In this document: positions 1 to 7,317 of the stretch, piece by piece | Position numbering within the stretch: position 1 is the first letter of the stretch | Layout of the letters: every line of letters begins with the position of its first letter | Assembly (NCBI GenBank): GCA_019694835.1 | Contig: JAIBBE010000017.1 | Span: 1 to 7,456 of the forward strand | Source: Fimbriimonadaceae bacterium | GTDB taxonomy: Bacteria > Armatimonadota > Fimbriimonadia > Fimbriimonadales > Fimbriimonadaceae | Length of the DNA: 7,456 bases | Direction of reading: 5' to 3' | Notes under the pieces: model-generated | Database searches by the model: none | What the model was told of the DNA's origin: nothing | Seen by the model: the letters and a program-made list of their open reading frames with translations, nothing else | Program-made: the position numbers and the translations under genes

Positions 1-21
1 AGGCAAGAGAGTGGGAACCGA

Positions 22-36
22 CCGGCCCTTGGCCGG
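22..36 (-). terminator. Possible hairpin terminator of the His-rich gene
   Basis: A perfect 6-bp GC stem (CCGGCC/GGCCGG) with a 3-base loop lies about 30 bases past the stop codon of the minus-strand gene. On the minus strand it is followed by a pyrimidine-rich stretch but no clear run of T, so intrinsic termination here is only weakly supported. Confidence 0.25.
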
Positions 37-67
37 GCGAGAAGGAAGGGCGACCCGAAGAGGGCCG

Positions 68-481
68 TCAGGAAACGAAGGAAGGTGCGCGGACAGGAAG
101 GGCCGCGCGAAGGAGGAACTGCCAGGAAGTCGAGAACCCCGGTGGACCGGTGCCAGGTGGTGCAAGGCCCGTGGCATCACGCGTCGCCAGCGGGAGGCTG
201 CCCGATAACGCTGGAACGAAGTCAAGGCCGAGTTCGTCTACCCCGGCCCAGGGAAGGTCCAATCCCGAGGTGCCCGCGGAATGCAGGCACTCACCATCTG
301 CCGCGGCGTGGTTGTCCGCGCCATGCTCATGATGGCCGGACGGTGCCTCGCCGTGATCGTGATGGTGGTGATCCTCGTGGATCTCGTGGATCAGCCCGAA
401 GTGCTGCAGGTGCACGTGGGACGATGCCGGCAGCCAGAAGGCCACCAGCAGTAACGCCACCATGCGCCAGACAGAATCCAC
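68..481 (-). CDS. Small exported His-rich protein, paralogue of the gene at 653-1045
   Basis: I do not recognise a named family. From the GTG at 481 the protein has 137 residues: a short N-terminus with Arg6, a hydrophobic segment at about 7-20 (signal peptide or single membrane anchor), then a His-rich stretch at about 22-58 with 14 histidines, including four in a row at 38-41. A Cys-x-His lies at 65-67. The tail at 116-137 contains STSW, then ALPVRAPS, and ends in Ser. This tail matches the divergent neighbour at 16 of 22 positions without gaps. Start: the frame is open up to a TTG at 553, and an ATG at 463 is also possible. I prefer GTG 481 because the shared Arg, Trp, Pro and His (6, 16, 18, 22) then fall at the same numbers as in the neighbour read from its GTG at 653. 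No Shine-Dalgarno is visible at any choice. A periplasmic metal-binding role beside a czc operon is inferred from composition and context. A distant link to the DUF2946-type small proteins that end in RAPP is possible but unproven. Confidence 0.72.
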   Translation of the reverse strand: MDSVWRMVALLLVAFWLPASSHVHLQHFGLIHEIHEDHHHHDHGEAPSGHHEHGADNHAAADGECLHSAGTSGLDLPWAGVDELGLDFVPALSGSLPLATRDATGLAPPGTGPPGFSTSWQFLLRAALPVRAPSFVS

Positions 482-652
482 GCCGGGACGTTGAAGGCGA
501 ACGCTCCGCCATTCAAGTGTCGCGTGCGACGAGGCCTGGAGGTCGGGATTCAAGGACCTGCGACAAGCATCCGAAAGAGAAGTGGGGCGGCGTTCGAGTC
601 GCCGGAGCTCTGCGGTTGAACTTCGCCGGACCCCGTGCTACCAGTTCGCGCC
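482..652. promoter_or_regulatory. Divergent intergenic region between the two small paralogues
   Basis: Both small genes point away from this stretch, so it must hold their promoters. I found no convincing pair of -35/-10 boxes, inverted repeat or Shine-Dalgarno in it. Its limits depend on start choice: if the upstream TTG (553) and GTG (635) starts are used, it shrinks to 554-634. Confidence 0.35.
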
Positions 653-1045
653 GTGCGGTTGCTAAGCCGAATATGTTTCCTGACGTTGGCCCTCCTTTGG
701 GTGCCACTGACGGCGCATTGTCGGATCGCGTCGGTGCCAGGTCTGGAGTTCCTTCGTTGCGCCGACCACGAGCATTCCGGGAATCAGGATCATCAATCCT
801 GCGAGGATTGCGGTTGCTGCACTCAGGAAAGCGGGAAGTACCAGTCCTCGCGCTGGGAAGACCTTACCCCTGACCTGCATCCCGATCTCGTCGAGGCCAT
901 CGAATGCATCGCCGTCGACGTCGGTTTACCCGCCGAGGAGTCTAAAGGTGTACTGGTTGCAGCACCTCCGCCTCCTTTATCGACCTCCTGGGCTTTTGCC
1001 CTCCGTCTCGCCCTCCCCGTCCGAGCCCCCTCCGCAGCTTCCTGA
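653..1045 (+). CDS. Small exported Cys/His-rich protein, paralogue of the gene at 68-481
   Basis: Unrecognised family. From the GTG at 653 the protein has 130 residues: Arg2 and Arg6, a hydrophobic segment at about 7-21, then a ligand-rich middle with His-x-His at 39-41, His47, and a Cys cluster at 50, 53, 55 and 56. The tail at 109-130 carries STSW, then ALPVRAPS, and a final Ser, as in the minus-strand neighbour. Start: an in-frame stop at 617 limits the choices to GTG 635 (six residues longer) or GTG 653. I chose 653 because Arg6, Trp16, Pro18 and His22 then line up with the paralogue. Neither start has a Shine-Dalgarno. The neighbour is rich in His while this one concentrates Cys, which suggests related proteins with different metal preference; that is inference. 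It reads toward the czc genes, but a strong hairpin right after its stop suggests separate transcription. Confidence 0.72.
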   Translation: MRLLSRICFLTLALLWVPLTAHCRIASVPGLEFLRCADHEHSGNQDHQSCEDCGCCTQESGKYQSSRWEDLTPDLHPDLVEAIECIAVDVGLPAEESKGVLVAAPPPPLSTSWAFALRLALPVRAPSAAS

Positions 1046-1047
1046 AC

Positions 1048-1070
1048 GACTCACGCACCCCGCGTGAGTC
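1048..1070 (+). terminator. Hairpin terminator after the Cys/His-rich gene
   Basis: A perfect 9-bp inverted repeat (GACTCACGC / GCGTGAGTC) with a 5-base loop begins two bases after the stop codon that ends at 1045. The following bases are only moderately T-rich. Position and stem quality favour an intrinsic terminator that insulates the czc operon. Confidence 0.6.
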
Positions 1071-1080
1071 TTCGCATTCC

Positions 1081-1111
1081 TTGGTACGCATGCATTTGCA
1101 TGCCGTGTTAC
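1081..1111 (+). promoter_or_regulatory. Candidate czc promoter with a dyad operator in a long spacer
   Basis: The perfect dyad GCATGCA-TT-TGCATGC spans 1088-1103. It is flanked by TTGGTA (1081-1086, four of six matches to TTGACA) and TGTTAC (1106-1111, three of six to TATAAT), giving a 19-base spacer with the dyad at its centre. Overlong spacers with a centred dyad are the hallmark of MerR-family metal-responsive promoters such as those of ZntR and CueR. The dyad is seen directly. The -10 box is weak and no regulator gene is in the window, so the MerR reading is inference. Confidence 0.4.
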
Positions 1112-1145
1112 GTCCATTTCATGCATTCAACCATTCACCTATCTC

Positions 1146-2486
1146 ATGTTTTCCATGCCATCGCCTGCTGCGTCCATGCTTCACGGCGCCCGTCGGGGCG
1201 TCGTGATCCTCCTCGTGATCAACCTGATAACCCGTCAAGCCCTCGCTTCGACGAATAGCCCGCCCGCTGAACTCGCTTCTACCACATTGGAGGCCGTCGT
1301 GGATGAAGCTCTCGGCAAGAATCCAGAACTGAGGTTTTACGAGGCCGAAATCGCGGCGGCCACCGCCGCCCGAAGGACGGCGGGCTCCTGGCGCCACCCG
1401 GAACTGACTGGGACGATCGGCCATAAAACGGCGGACGGCGGCGGTCTGAGTGCGGAAGGCGTTGCGTGGTCGGTGTCGGTTCTCCAGCCCTTCGAGTGGC
1501 CGGGCCGCATCGGACTCCGCAAAGCCGTCGCCAATCATGACGTGGAGTTGGCCAACCTGGGTCTTGCCCGATTCAAGACCGCGCTTGCAGGTCGCGTTCG
1601 GGCACTGGCCTTCACTCTCTTCGCTGCCCAAGAAAAGTCAGCCGCTGCAACGGAGGTGGCTGATCGATTCAAGGCGCTCAGGGAGGTCCTGGTCCAGCGC
1701 GACCCGGCGGGTCTCACGCCGCTGCTTGAGATTCGGGTTATCGAGGCAACGGAACTCAACGCCCAGCGCAAGGCGAGCGAAGCGCTCTTGATTACGCAAT
1801 CGGCACTCCTGGAACTTAATCAGCTCAGGGGAGCGCCGCCCCAAATCGCGGTGAAGATCGCCGATAGCTCCCTGGCATTTCGACCACCCGAGGACCGCGA
1901 CGAACTGCTGGCGATGGCACGCACCAACAACTTCGAATTGAAGGTTCGAGCCGTCGAACTCGCCCAACAGGGCTTCAGGGTTGATCTCGCGCGCAACGAA
2001 CGATACCCGGCGATTGCGCTCGGGCCCACCTTTGCCGAGGAGAACGCCGGATCGGATCGCGAACGAATTCTCGGCGTTGTTGTCTCGCTGCCGCTGCCTC
2101 TCTGGAACCGGAACCGCGGGAATGTCGAGGCGGCCTCGGCGCGACAAACCCAAGCCGCGGTGTCCTACGAACTCGCGCAGAGGGACGTCACCCGCCGCGT
2201 ACTCGAAGCGGCCCTTACTTATGAGACCAAGCTCCGGGAGATGGCCAAATGGCGCCCGGATTCGGTGGCGCACTTCCGGGAGGCGGCCGAGGTCGCCGAC
2301 CGCCACTACCGCCTCGGAGCCGTTCCCATATCCACGTACGTGGAGCTCCAGAAGCAGTATCTGGATGCGGTCGAAGGTCTCTTGGACACCAAGAGGGAGG
2401 CGCTGGAAGCTGCGGTCCAATTGGAGCTGCTTACCGGGGTTCCCATGCCGTTATCCCGTGCCACCCCAACGAAGGAGGGCAAGTGA
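1146..2486 (+). CDS. czcC: Outer-membrane efflux factor of the TolC/CzcC family
   Basis: This is the outer-membrane channel of a tripartite metal efflux pump; it forms the exit duct across the periplasm and outer membrane. The protein has 446 residues, close to the usual CzcC/CusC length. An N-terminal signal peptide is visible (Arg16-Arg17, then a hydrophobic core at about 19-28), with no lipobox Cys, so it is probably cleaved by signal peptidase I. Two TolC-type repeats follow, at about 46-230 and 255-435. The second carries the CzcC-typical segment Leu-Pro-Leu-Pro-Leu-Trp-Asn-Arg-Asn-Arg-Gly at 315-325. Start: ATG 1146 gives the longest reading, ATG 1155 is next, and ATG 1176 (residue 11) gives a cleaner signal peptide; none has a Shine-Dalgarno. 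It is the first gene of the run and overlaps the adaptor gene by 4 bases, which suggests translational coupling. CzcC rather than CusC is chosen because of the pump's metal signature. Confidence 0.93.
   Translation: MFSMPSPAASMLHGARRGVVILLVINLITRQALASTNSPPAELASTTLEAVVDEALGKNPELRFYEAEIAAATAARRTAGSWRHPELTGTIGHKTADGGGLSAEGVAWSVSVLQPFEWPGRIGLRKAVANHDVELANLGLARFKTALAGRVRALAFTLFAAQEKSAAATEVADRFKALREVLVQRDPAGLTPLLEIRVIEATELNAQRKASEALLITQSALLELNQLRGAPPQIAVKIADSSLAFRPPEDRDELLAMARTNNFELKVRAVELAQQGFRVDLARNERYPAIALGPTFAEENAGSDRERILGVVVSLPLPLWNRNRGNVEAASARQTQAAVSYELAQRDVTRRVLEAALTYETKLREMAKWRPDSVAHFREAAEVADRHYRLGAVPISTYVELQKQYLDAVEGLLDTKREALEAAVQLELLTGVPMPLSRATPTKEGK
2472..2479 (+). promoter_or_regulatory. 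Strong Shine-Dalgarno fixing the adaptor start at 2483
   Basis: AAGGAGGG lies inside the end of the czcC-like gene, 3 bases before the GTG at 2483. It is the best ribosome-binding site in a window where most genes have none. It decides the start of the adaptor over the much longer open frame that runs upstream to 2249. Confidence 0.75.
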
Positions 2487-3289
2487 AGCACTTCACGAAC
2501 TGCTGGCTGCCTGTGGCTGCGGCGCTTGCGACTGTCGTGTCGACAGGCTGTGGCCCGAAGAATTCAAGCGCACCAGACGCACACGCTACGGAAAGCCACG
2601 AGGAAGGCGATGGGCACGCTCATGGCGAGGAAGGTGAATCGGCCGCCGGAGCCACGTTCAAACCTGGGAAGGGCGTGATCGTCACCGAGGAGACCAAGAA
2701 AATTCTGGGTCTCGAAGTCGCCGACGTCTCGGAGGAACGGCTCCCCGCCGAGACCAGGTTCACGGCCCAGATATACGGCGAAAGACACCATCACCTCCCC
2801 AATCCGGCCGACCACTCCGGGTGCGACGTCCATGGTTCGGGGCTCGTTTCCGAAGAAGTCGCGTCCGATTTGAAGAAAGGTGATTCCGTCCTGATCCAGA
2901 TTCCCGCACGCGAGCCATTGCGTGGGGTTATTCTGGCCATCCAGAAGGCGGTGGCGCTGGGAGAATCCGAAGTCATTGTCGGCATCTCCAACGCCATCGC
3001 TGTTCTGCAAGCCGGAGAGTTCGTTCCCGCCTCGATCATCCATCCCGTGGAACAGCCCACGGCCACCGTGCCTCGATCGGCACTGCTTCGGACCTCGGAG
3101 GGCACCTTTGCCTATACGGTCAACGGCGATGCGTACTTTCGAACGCCGGTTCGCACGGGTGCCGAGAGCGGCGGCCGGATCGGCATCACGGATGGCTTGC
3201 TACCCGGAGACCAAGTCGTTGTGAAGCCCGTGCAGACACTTTGGTTGATCGAACTCCGTGCCACCAAGGGCGGCGGACACTCCCACTAA
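2483..3289 (+). CDS. czcB: Short RND periplasmic adaptor lipoprotein, CzcB-like
   Basis: This is the membrane fusion subunit that should connect the CzcA-like pump to the CzcC-like channel. It has 268 residues from GTG 2483, much shorter than typical CusB or CzcB (about 400-520). The N-terminus is a lipoprotein signal ending Ser-Thr-Gly-Cys, with Cys23 as lipid anchor. A His/acidic linker follows (34-50, with His-x-His at 45-47). Residues 64-99 resemble the first strand segment of CusB-type adaptors (TEETKKILGLEVADV). Residues 118-188 look like the beta-barrel domain, and 195-250 like the membrane-proximal domain (VPRSALL, then ITDGLLPGDQVVV). The tail is GGGHSH. The lipoyl halves and alpha-helical hairpin, normally between the first strand and the barrel, are not recognisable. 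In their place sits a His/Cys cluster (H102-104, H111, C114, H117). The start overlaps the czcC-like stop by 4 bases. The family call is firm; the missing domains are my reading of the sequence without a structure or alignment. Confidence 0.88.
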   Translation: MKHFTNCWLPVAAALATVVSTGCGPKNSSAPDAHATESHEEGDGHAHGEEGESAAGATFKPGKGVIVTEETKKILGLEVADVSEERLPAETRFTAQIYGERHHHLPNPADHSGCDVHGSGLVSEEVASDLKKGDSVLIQIPAREPLRGVILAIQKAVALGESEVIVGISNAIAVLQAGEFVPASIIHPVEQPTATVPRSALLRTSEGTFAYTVNGDAYFRTPVRTGAESGGRIGITDGLLPGDQVVVKPVQTLWLIELRATKGGGHSH

Positions 3290-3313
3290 ACAAGGCCTAA
3301 AGGTTCTCACACC

Positions 3314-3742
3314 ATGAAAACGATCTCTGCTCGAAGCCTCTCCATCGGATCAAGCCTGCTGGTTCTTCTATCGTTGGCCAACGGCTGCGCGACTTCGCCA
3401 ACACGCCCCGGACTGCGTACCACCGTGAAATCTGGATCCGGTGTTCGGGTTACCAGTGTCCGCGTGTCCGACACCCCCAAGGGCGTCCAGGTCTCTGGCA
3501 CCGTGGGCAGCACGTTTGGGTACTTCCAATCCCCACGACGGCACATCGACATCGAGGTCCTCGGTCCTGAAGGAAGGCTTTCCAGCCGCACCCCGACCAA
3601 GTTCTTCCCGAATCCGATCCGGCATTCCCGCTTTGTGAGGTCCCATTCCAGCTTCGCAATCACACTGCCCGAACCTCCCCCTGCCGGCAGCACGGTTCGC
3701 GTCGCTGTTCACGCCACCTCCATCGCGGATTGCCGCAACTGA
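3314..3742 (+). CDS. Small hypothetical lipoprotein inside the czc operon
   Basis: Not recognised as a named family. The 142-residue protein starts with Met-Lys, a hydrophobic segment at about 9-22, and Ala-Asn-Gly-Cys at 22-25, a plausible though imperfect lipobox, so a membrane-anchored periplasmic lipoprotein is likely. The mature part alternates short hydrophobic and polar residues (about 44-58, 72-80, 107-114, 125-134), suggesting a small beta-sandwich. Cys140 near the C-terminus is the only other cysteine. There is no His- or Met-rich metal site like that of CusF. AAAGG at 3299-3303 could serve as ribosome-binding site, 10 bases before the ATG. It lies 24 bases after the adaptor and 6 bases before the pump gene, so it is surely co-transcribed. 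A role as an accessory pump subunit is inferred from position only. Confidence 0.82.
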   Translation: MKTISARSLSIGSSLLVLLSLANGCATSPTRPGLRTTVKSGSGVRVTSVRVSDTPKGVQVSGTVGSTFGYFQSPRRHIDIEVLGPEGRLSSRTPTKFFPNPIRHSRFVRSHSSFAITLPEPPPAGSTVRVAVHATSIADCRN

Positions 3743-3748
3743 CACCAT

Positions 3749-6700
3749 ATGCTGCACCGTCTCCTTGAGTTCTCGGTCCGGCAGCGGGTCTTCGTGCTGC
3801 TTGCGACGCTGGTGTTGATCGGCGTCGGAATCTGGTCGGCGCTGCGCCTTCCCATCGATGCGGTTCCCGACATCACCAATGTCCAGGTCCAGGTCAATAC
3901 TGCCGTTCCTGCCCTCGCTCCGGAGGAAATCGAAAAACTCGTCACGTTCCCAATCGAGAACGAGATGGCCGGCATCCCGGGTCTGGTCGAACTGCGGTCC
4001 CTCTCCAAGTTTGGCCTCTCACAGGTCAATCTGATCTTCGAGGACGGCACCGACCTGTACCGATCGCGCCAATTGGTCAGCGAACGGCTTCAGACTGTCG
4101 TCGACGATCTTCCTACGGGAATCACACCCAAGCTCGCTCCGATCAGCACCGGACTCGGGGAGATCTTCTACTACGTGGTCGAATACGAGCCGGGCGCCAC
4201 CAACAAACCTCCCACCCGCGAGGCCCAATTGATGGAGCTCAAGCTCCTCCATGACTACGTCATCAAACCGCGGCTCCGTTCGACTCCTGGTCTGGCGGAG
4301 GTCAACGCTCAGGGCGGATACGAGAAGCAGATCGTGATCCGCCCAAATCCGGACCGCCTCAAGAGCGTTGGCATGTCCTTCAGCGAGATCGCGGCGGCGA
4401 TCGGGGAAAACGTCGAGAACGCGGGAGGGAGCGTCATCCAACTTGCGGGGGAGCAAGTGACGGTTCGTGCGGCCGGCCGCGTGCAATCGGTACAGGAGAT
4501 TGAGCAATTGCCGTTGAAGTTCGGTTCCCGCGCCACCCCGCTGCGAGTTAAGGACGTGGCCGAGGTCGGCATCGGCAAGGCCGTTCGGACGGGCACCGCC
4601 ACCTACAACGGCGAGGAGGCCGTTCTCGGGACAGCCCTGATGCTGTCCGGTGAAAATAGCCGGCTGGTGGCACGACGCGTGGCGGAGAAGCTGGCGGAGA
4701 TTCAACCCAAGCTCCCCTTGGGCGTGAAGATCATCCCGGTCTATGATCGAACGGTCCTCGTGGACCGCACGATCCGCACGGTTGAAACGAGCCTGTTTGA
4801 AGGTGCGATCCTCGTGGTGGTCGTGCTCTTGGTGATGCTGGGCAACTGGCGCGCGGCACTCATTGTCGCCCTTGCCATTCCTCTCTCACTCCTGTTTGCC
4901 ATGACAGGAATGGTCGAGGGTCGGGTTTCCGGCAACCTGATGAGCCTTGGAGCTATCGACTTTGGCCTCATTATCGACGGAGCAGTCGTGATGGTGGAAA
5001 ACATCATCCGCCACCTCGCCGAACGTCAGCACAAGCTGGGCCGTCGGCTTTCCGCGGTGGAACGCGCCCACGAGGTTCTGGTCGCCGCCAAGGAAGTCGC
5101 CAGCCCGATGTTCTTCGGCGTCATCATCATCACGGTCGTCTACTTCCCCATCCTCGCCCTGACTGGGATCGAAGGGAAGATGTTCAAGCCCATGGCCATC
5201 ACCGTGATCTTCGCCCTGGTGGGTGCTCTCGCCTTGGCGTTTACACTCATGCCCGCACTTTGTTCGTACTTGTTAGGCGGGAACATCCAGGAACGGGACA
5301 GCCTTCTCGTCCGTACGGCCAAGACGCTTTACGCGCCGCTCCTCGCCCTTTCCCTACGGATGCGCTGGCTAGTCGTCCTCGGAGCGCTCGGGTTGCTCGG
5401 GACGGCCATGCTGATTTTCGGCCGGTTGGGAGCGGAGTTCGTGCCCCAACTCGATGAAGGTTCGTTCGCCACCCACATGATCCGCACCACCAGCATCGGG
5501 ATCGATGCCAGCGTGGAGATGCAGAAGCAGGGTGAGAGGGTCCTCTTAGAGAAGTTTCCGGAAGTGGCCTACACCTTTAGTCGCCTTGGCACAGCCGAAA
5601 TCGCCAGCGATCCCATGGGCGTCAACGTCGCCGACACCTACATCATGTTTAACCCGATCGAGAAGTGGCGAAAGGTGGATGGTCTGCCGATCACCAAGGA
5701 CGCCCTGGCGAAACTGATGACCGAAGAACTTGGAAAGCATGTTCCGGGCGAAGGTCACCTCTTCAGCCAACCCATCGAAATGCGCTTCAACGAGATCTTG
5801 GAGGGAACCCGGGCGGACATCGCCGTGAAGGTGTTCGGCGAGGACTTTACGGTCATCGAGAAGATCGCCAGTGAAGCTCGGGAGATCTTGGAGAAGATTC
5901 CCGGGGCGGCTGACGTCGAATTCGATGCCCTAGGGAAATCGCCGCTCCTCGAAATCCTCCCGAAGCGGGAAGCGATGAGCCGCTACAACCTCCACGCCGC
6001 CGAATTGAACCGGGTTGTCAACACCGCCCTGGCCGGGCAGGAGGTCGGTAAACTCATCGAGGGGAACCGTCGATTCGATATCGTCGTGCGACTCGACGAA
6101 AGCCTCCGGGAACAGATCGACGACCTCAAGCGACTGCCGGTGCGGGTGGATGACGGGGGTTTGCTCACCTTGGGACAGGTCGCTGACTTCCGGGTCGCTG
6201 AGCAAGTGGCCTCCATCTCCCGGGAGTTCAGCCAACGGCGCGCCGCCATCATGGTCAATCTGCGCGGCCGCGACGTCGAGGGTTTCGTTCTCGAAGCCCA
6301 GCGCAAGGTCGCCGAGGGCATTCAGTTGCCCGACGGTTACACCATCGAGTTCGGAGGCCAGTTCAAGAATCTCCAGGAGGCTCGGGAGCGCCTGGCAATC
6401 GTAGTGCCGGTGGCCCTTGGCCTCATCTTTGTGCTGGTCTTCATGGCCTTGGGCAGCCTGCGGCAAACCCTGCTCGTCTACACGGGGATCCCACTGGCCG
6501 TGACCGGTGGCGTCTTTGCCCTGTGGCTTCGTTCACTCCCCTTCAGCATCTCGGCCGGCATCGGGTTCATCGCCCTTTCCGGAGTCGCCGTGCTCAACGG
6601 GCTCATGATGATCTCCTACTTCAATCTGCTGCGCGAGCAAGGCCGCGACGTCGCCCACTCGGTCCGCGAAGGTGCGATGACCCGATTGCGCCCCGTGCTC

Positions 6701-6946
6701 ATGACTGCCCTGGTCGCCTCGCTGGGGTTCGTCCCCATGGCCATCGCGACCGGCGCGGGAGCCGAGGTGCAGCGCCCGTTAGCCACAGTCGTCATTGGCG
6801 GCATTCTTAGCTCCACCTTCCTGACGCTGGTTCTGCTCCCCACCCTCTATGAGTGGCTGGAGAAGCAGAAGCCCGCGGAGGACGAGCCCGGGGACCATCC
6901 GTCGGGCGCAGGTGAAGCAACTCCCGATGCCACACCGGCTTCCTGA
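3749..6946 (+). CDS. czcA: Heavy-metal efflux RND pump, CzcA family
   Basis: This is the inner-membrane proton/metal antiporter of the HME-RND family, which works as a trimer. Its 1065 residues match the family. TM1 is at about 12-32, followed by the family-typical [18 protein letters not shown]. After the first periplasmic domain come TM2-TM3 (about 350-392) and TM4 with the signature [15 protein letters not shown] at 404-418. D404, D410 and E417 correspond to the proton-relay residues known from CzcA of Cupriavidus. This form is typical of pumps for Zn, Co, Cd or Ni; Cu(I)/Ag(I) pumps such as CusA differ here. TM5-TM7 lie at about 450-555, the second periplasmic domain at about 560-880 (with [21 protein letters not shown]), and TM8-TM12 at about 884-1035. 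The C-terminus is a short acidic, Pro-rich tail. ATG 3749 is six bases after the preceding stop, with no clear Shine-Dalgarno. The frame is intact, with no sign of truncation. The exact metal cannot be fixed from sequence alone. Confidence 0.96.
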   Translation: MLHRLLEFSVRQRVFVLLATLVLIGVGIWSALRLPIDAVPDITNVQVQVNTAVPALAPEEIEKLVTFPIENEMAGIPGLVELRSLSKFGLSQVNLIFEDGTDLYRSRQLVSERLQTVVDDLPTGITPKLAPISTGLGEIFYYVVEYEPGATNKPPTREAQLMELKLLHDYVIKPRLRSTPGLAEVNAQGGYEKQIVIRPNPDRLKSVGMSFSEIAAAIGENVENAGGSVIQLAGEQVTVRAAGRVQSVQEIEQLPLKFGSRATPLRVKDVAEVGIGKAVRTGTATYNGEEAVLGTALMLSGENSRLVARRVAEKLAEIQPKLPLGVKIIPVYDRTVLVDRTIRTVETSLFEGAILVVVVLLVMLGNWRAALIVALAIPLSLLFAMTGMVEGRVSGNLMSLGAIDFGLIIDGAVVMVENIIRHLAERQHKLGRRLSAVERAHEVLVAAKEVASPMFFGVIIITVVYFPILALTGIEGKMFKPMAITVIFALVGALALAFTLMPALCSYLLGGNIQERDSLLVRTAKTLYAPLLALSLRMRWLVVLGALGLLGTAMLIFGRLGAEFVPQLDEGSFATHMIRTTSIGIDASVEMQKQGERVLLEKFPEVAYTFSRLGTAEIASDPMGVNVADTYIMFNPIEKWRKVDGLPITKDALAKLMTEELGKHVPGEGHLFSQPIEMRFNEILEGTRADIAVKVFGEDFTVIEKIASEAREILEKIPGAADVEFDALGKSPLLEILPKREAMSRYNLHAAELNRVVNTALAGQEVGKLIEGNRRFDIVVRLDESLREQIDDLKRLPVRVDDGGLLTLGQVADFRVAEQVASISREFSQRRAAIMVNLRGRDVEGFVLEAQRKVAEGIQLPDGYTIEFGGQFKNLQEARERLAIVVPVALGLIFVLVFMALGSLRQTLLVYTGIPLAVTGGVFALWLRSLPFSISAGIGFIALSGVAVLNGLMMISYFNLLREQGRDVAHSVREGAMTRLRPVLMTALVASLGFVPMAIATGAGAEVQRPLATVVIGGILSSTFLTLVLLPTLYEWLEKQKPAEDEPGDHPSGAGEATPDATPAS

Positions 6947-6953
6947 TTTGCTT

Positions 6954-7301
6954 ATGAACGTCCACCTGACCACCATCGGATTGTTCATCGTCACAGCACT
7001 GGCCGAGATCTTCGGCTGCTACACGTTTTATCTTTGGCTGACGCTGAAGAAGTCGCCGGTATGGCTCGTGCCTGGCGTCGTGAGTCTCGTGCTCTTTGCG
7101 TGGCTGCTCACGCTTCATCCCACGGTGGCTGGAAGGACCTACGCAGCGTATGGCGGAGCCTATATCGCGGCATCGCTGGCGTGGCTCAGGTGGGTGGACG
7201 GCCAGTCGCCCGACCGCTGGGATCTCCTTGGGGCGCTGGTCTGCCTGACCGGCGCGGCCATCATCTTGTTACCCCGCATCAAACCCCTAACCTCAGAATG
7301 A
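6954..7301 (+). CDS. ynfA: YnfA/UPF0060 family four-helix membrane protein
   Basis: A 115-residue inner-membrane protein of the UPF0060 (YnfA) family, related to small multidrug resistance transporters. Four hydrophobic segments are visible at about 5-25, 35-54, 62-78 and 88-107. Family hallmarks are Ala-Glu-Ile-Phe-Gly-Cys at 17-22 (Glu18 is placed like the essential Glu of SMR proteins), LLTLHP at 51-56, and [20 protein letters not shown] at 60-79. ATG 6954 is chosen because it starts right at TM1, as in E. coli YnfA, and lies 7 bases after the pump gene's stop. The longer open frame from 6849 overlaps the pump gene and adds an Arg-rich leader foreign to the family. Its place in a metal efflux operon suggests a role in metal or cation tolerance, but the family's substrate is poorly defined, so this is inference. 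Confidence 0.93.
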   Translation: MNVHLTTIGLFIVTALAEIFGCYTFYLWLTLKKSPVWLVPGVVSLVLFAWLLTLHPTVAGRTYAAYGGAYIAASLAWLRWVDGQSPDRWDLLGALVCLTGAAIILLPRIKPLTSE

Positions 7302-7317
7302 AAGGATAGAACTCGCC

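Noticed and set aside
373..391. Tandem 9-base repeat (CTCGTGGAT twice) and nearby GTGATG-type repeats
   Set aside because: They encode the His/Glu-rich stretch of the minus-strand protein and are explained by its repetitive composition; there is no spacer structure to suggest CRISPR or a mobile element.
85..873. Plus-strand open frame of 262 codons across both small genes
   Set aside because: It is Arg/Pro/Gly-rich with no domain or signal, and it overlaps the two paralogues whose shared tail and synonymous-change pattern show the true frames. It is a GC-driven shadow.
1638..2420. Minus-strand open frame of 260 codons
   Set aside because: It lies wholly antisense to the czcC-like gene, which has clear family motifs. 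The product has no recognisable features and a composition expected from the complement.
2249..2482. Upstream extension of the adaptor frame to a start at 2249
   Set aside because: It lies inside the czcC-like gene. A Gly/Arg-rich leader would precede the lipoprotein signal, whereas GTG 2483 has a strong Shine-Dalgarno and puts the signal at the N-terminus.
4019..4705. Minus-strand open frame of 228 codons
   Set aside because: It is antisense to the conserved first periplasmic domain of the CzcA-like pump and has no motif or ribosome-binding site.
6849..6953. Upstream extension of the YnfA frame to a start at 6849
   Set aside because: It adds 35 Arg/Pro-rich residues absent from the family and overlaps the end of the pump gene. 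ATG 6954 matches the family N-terminus.
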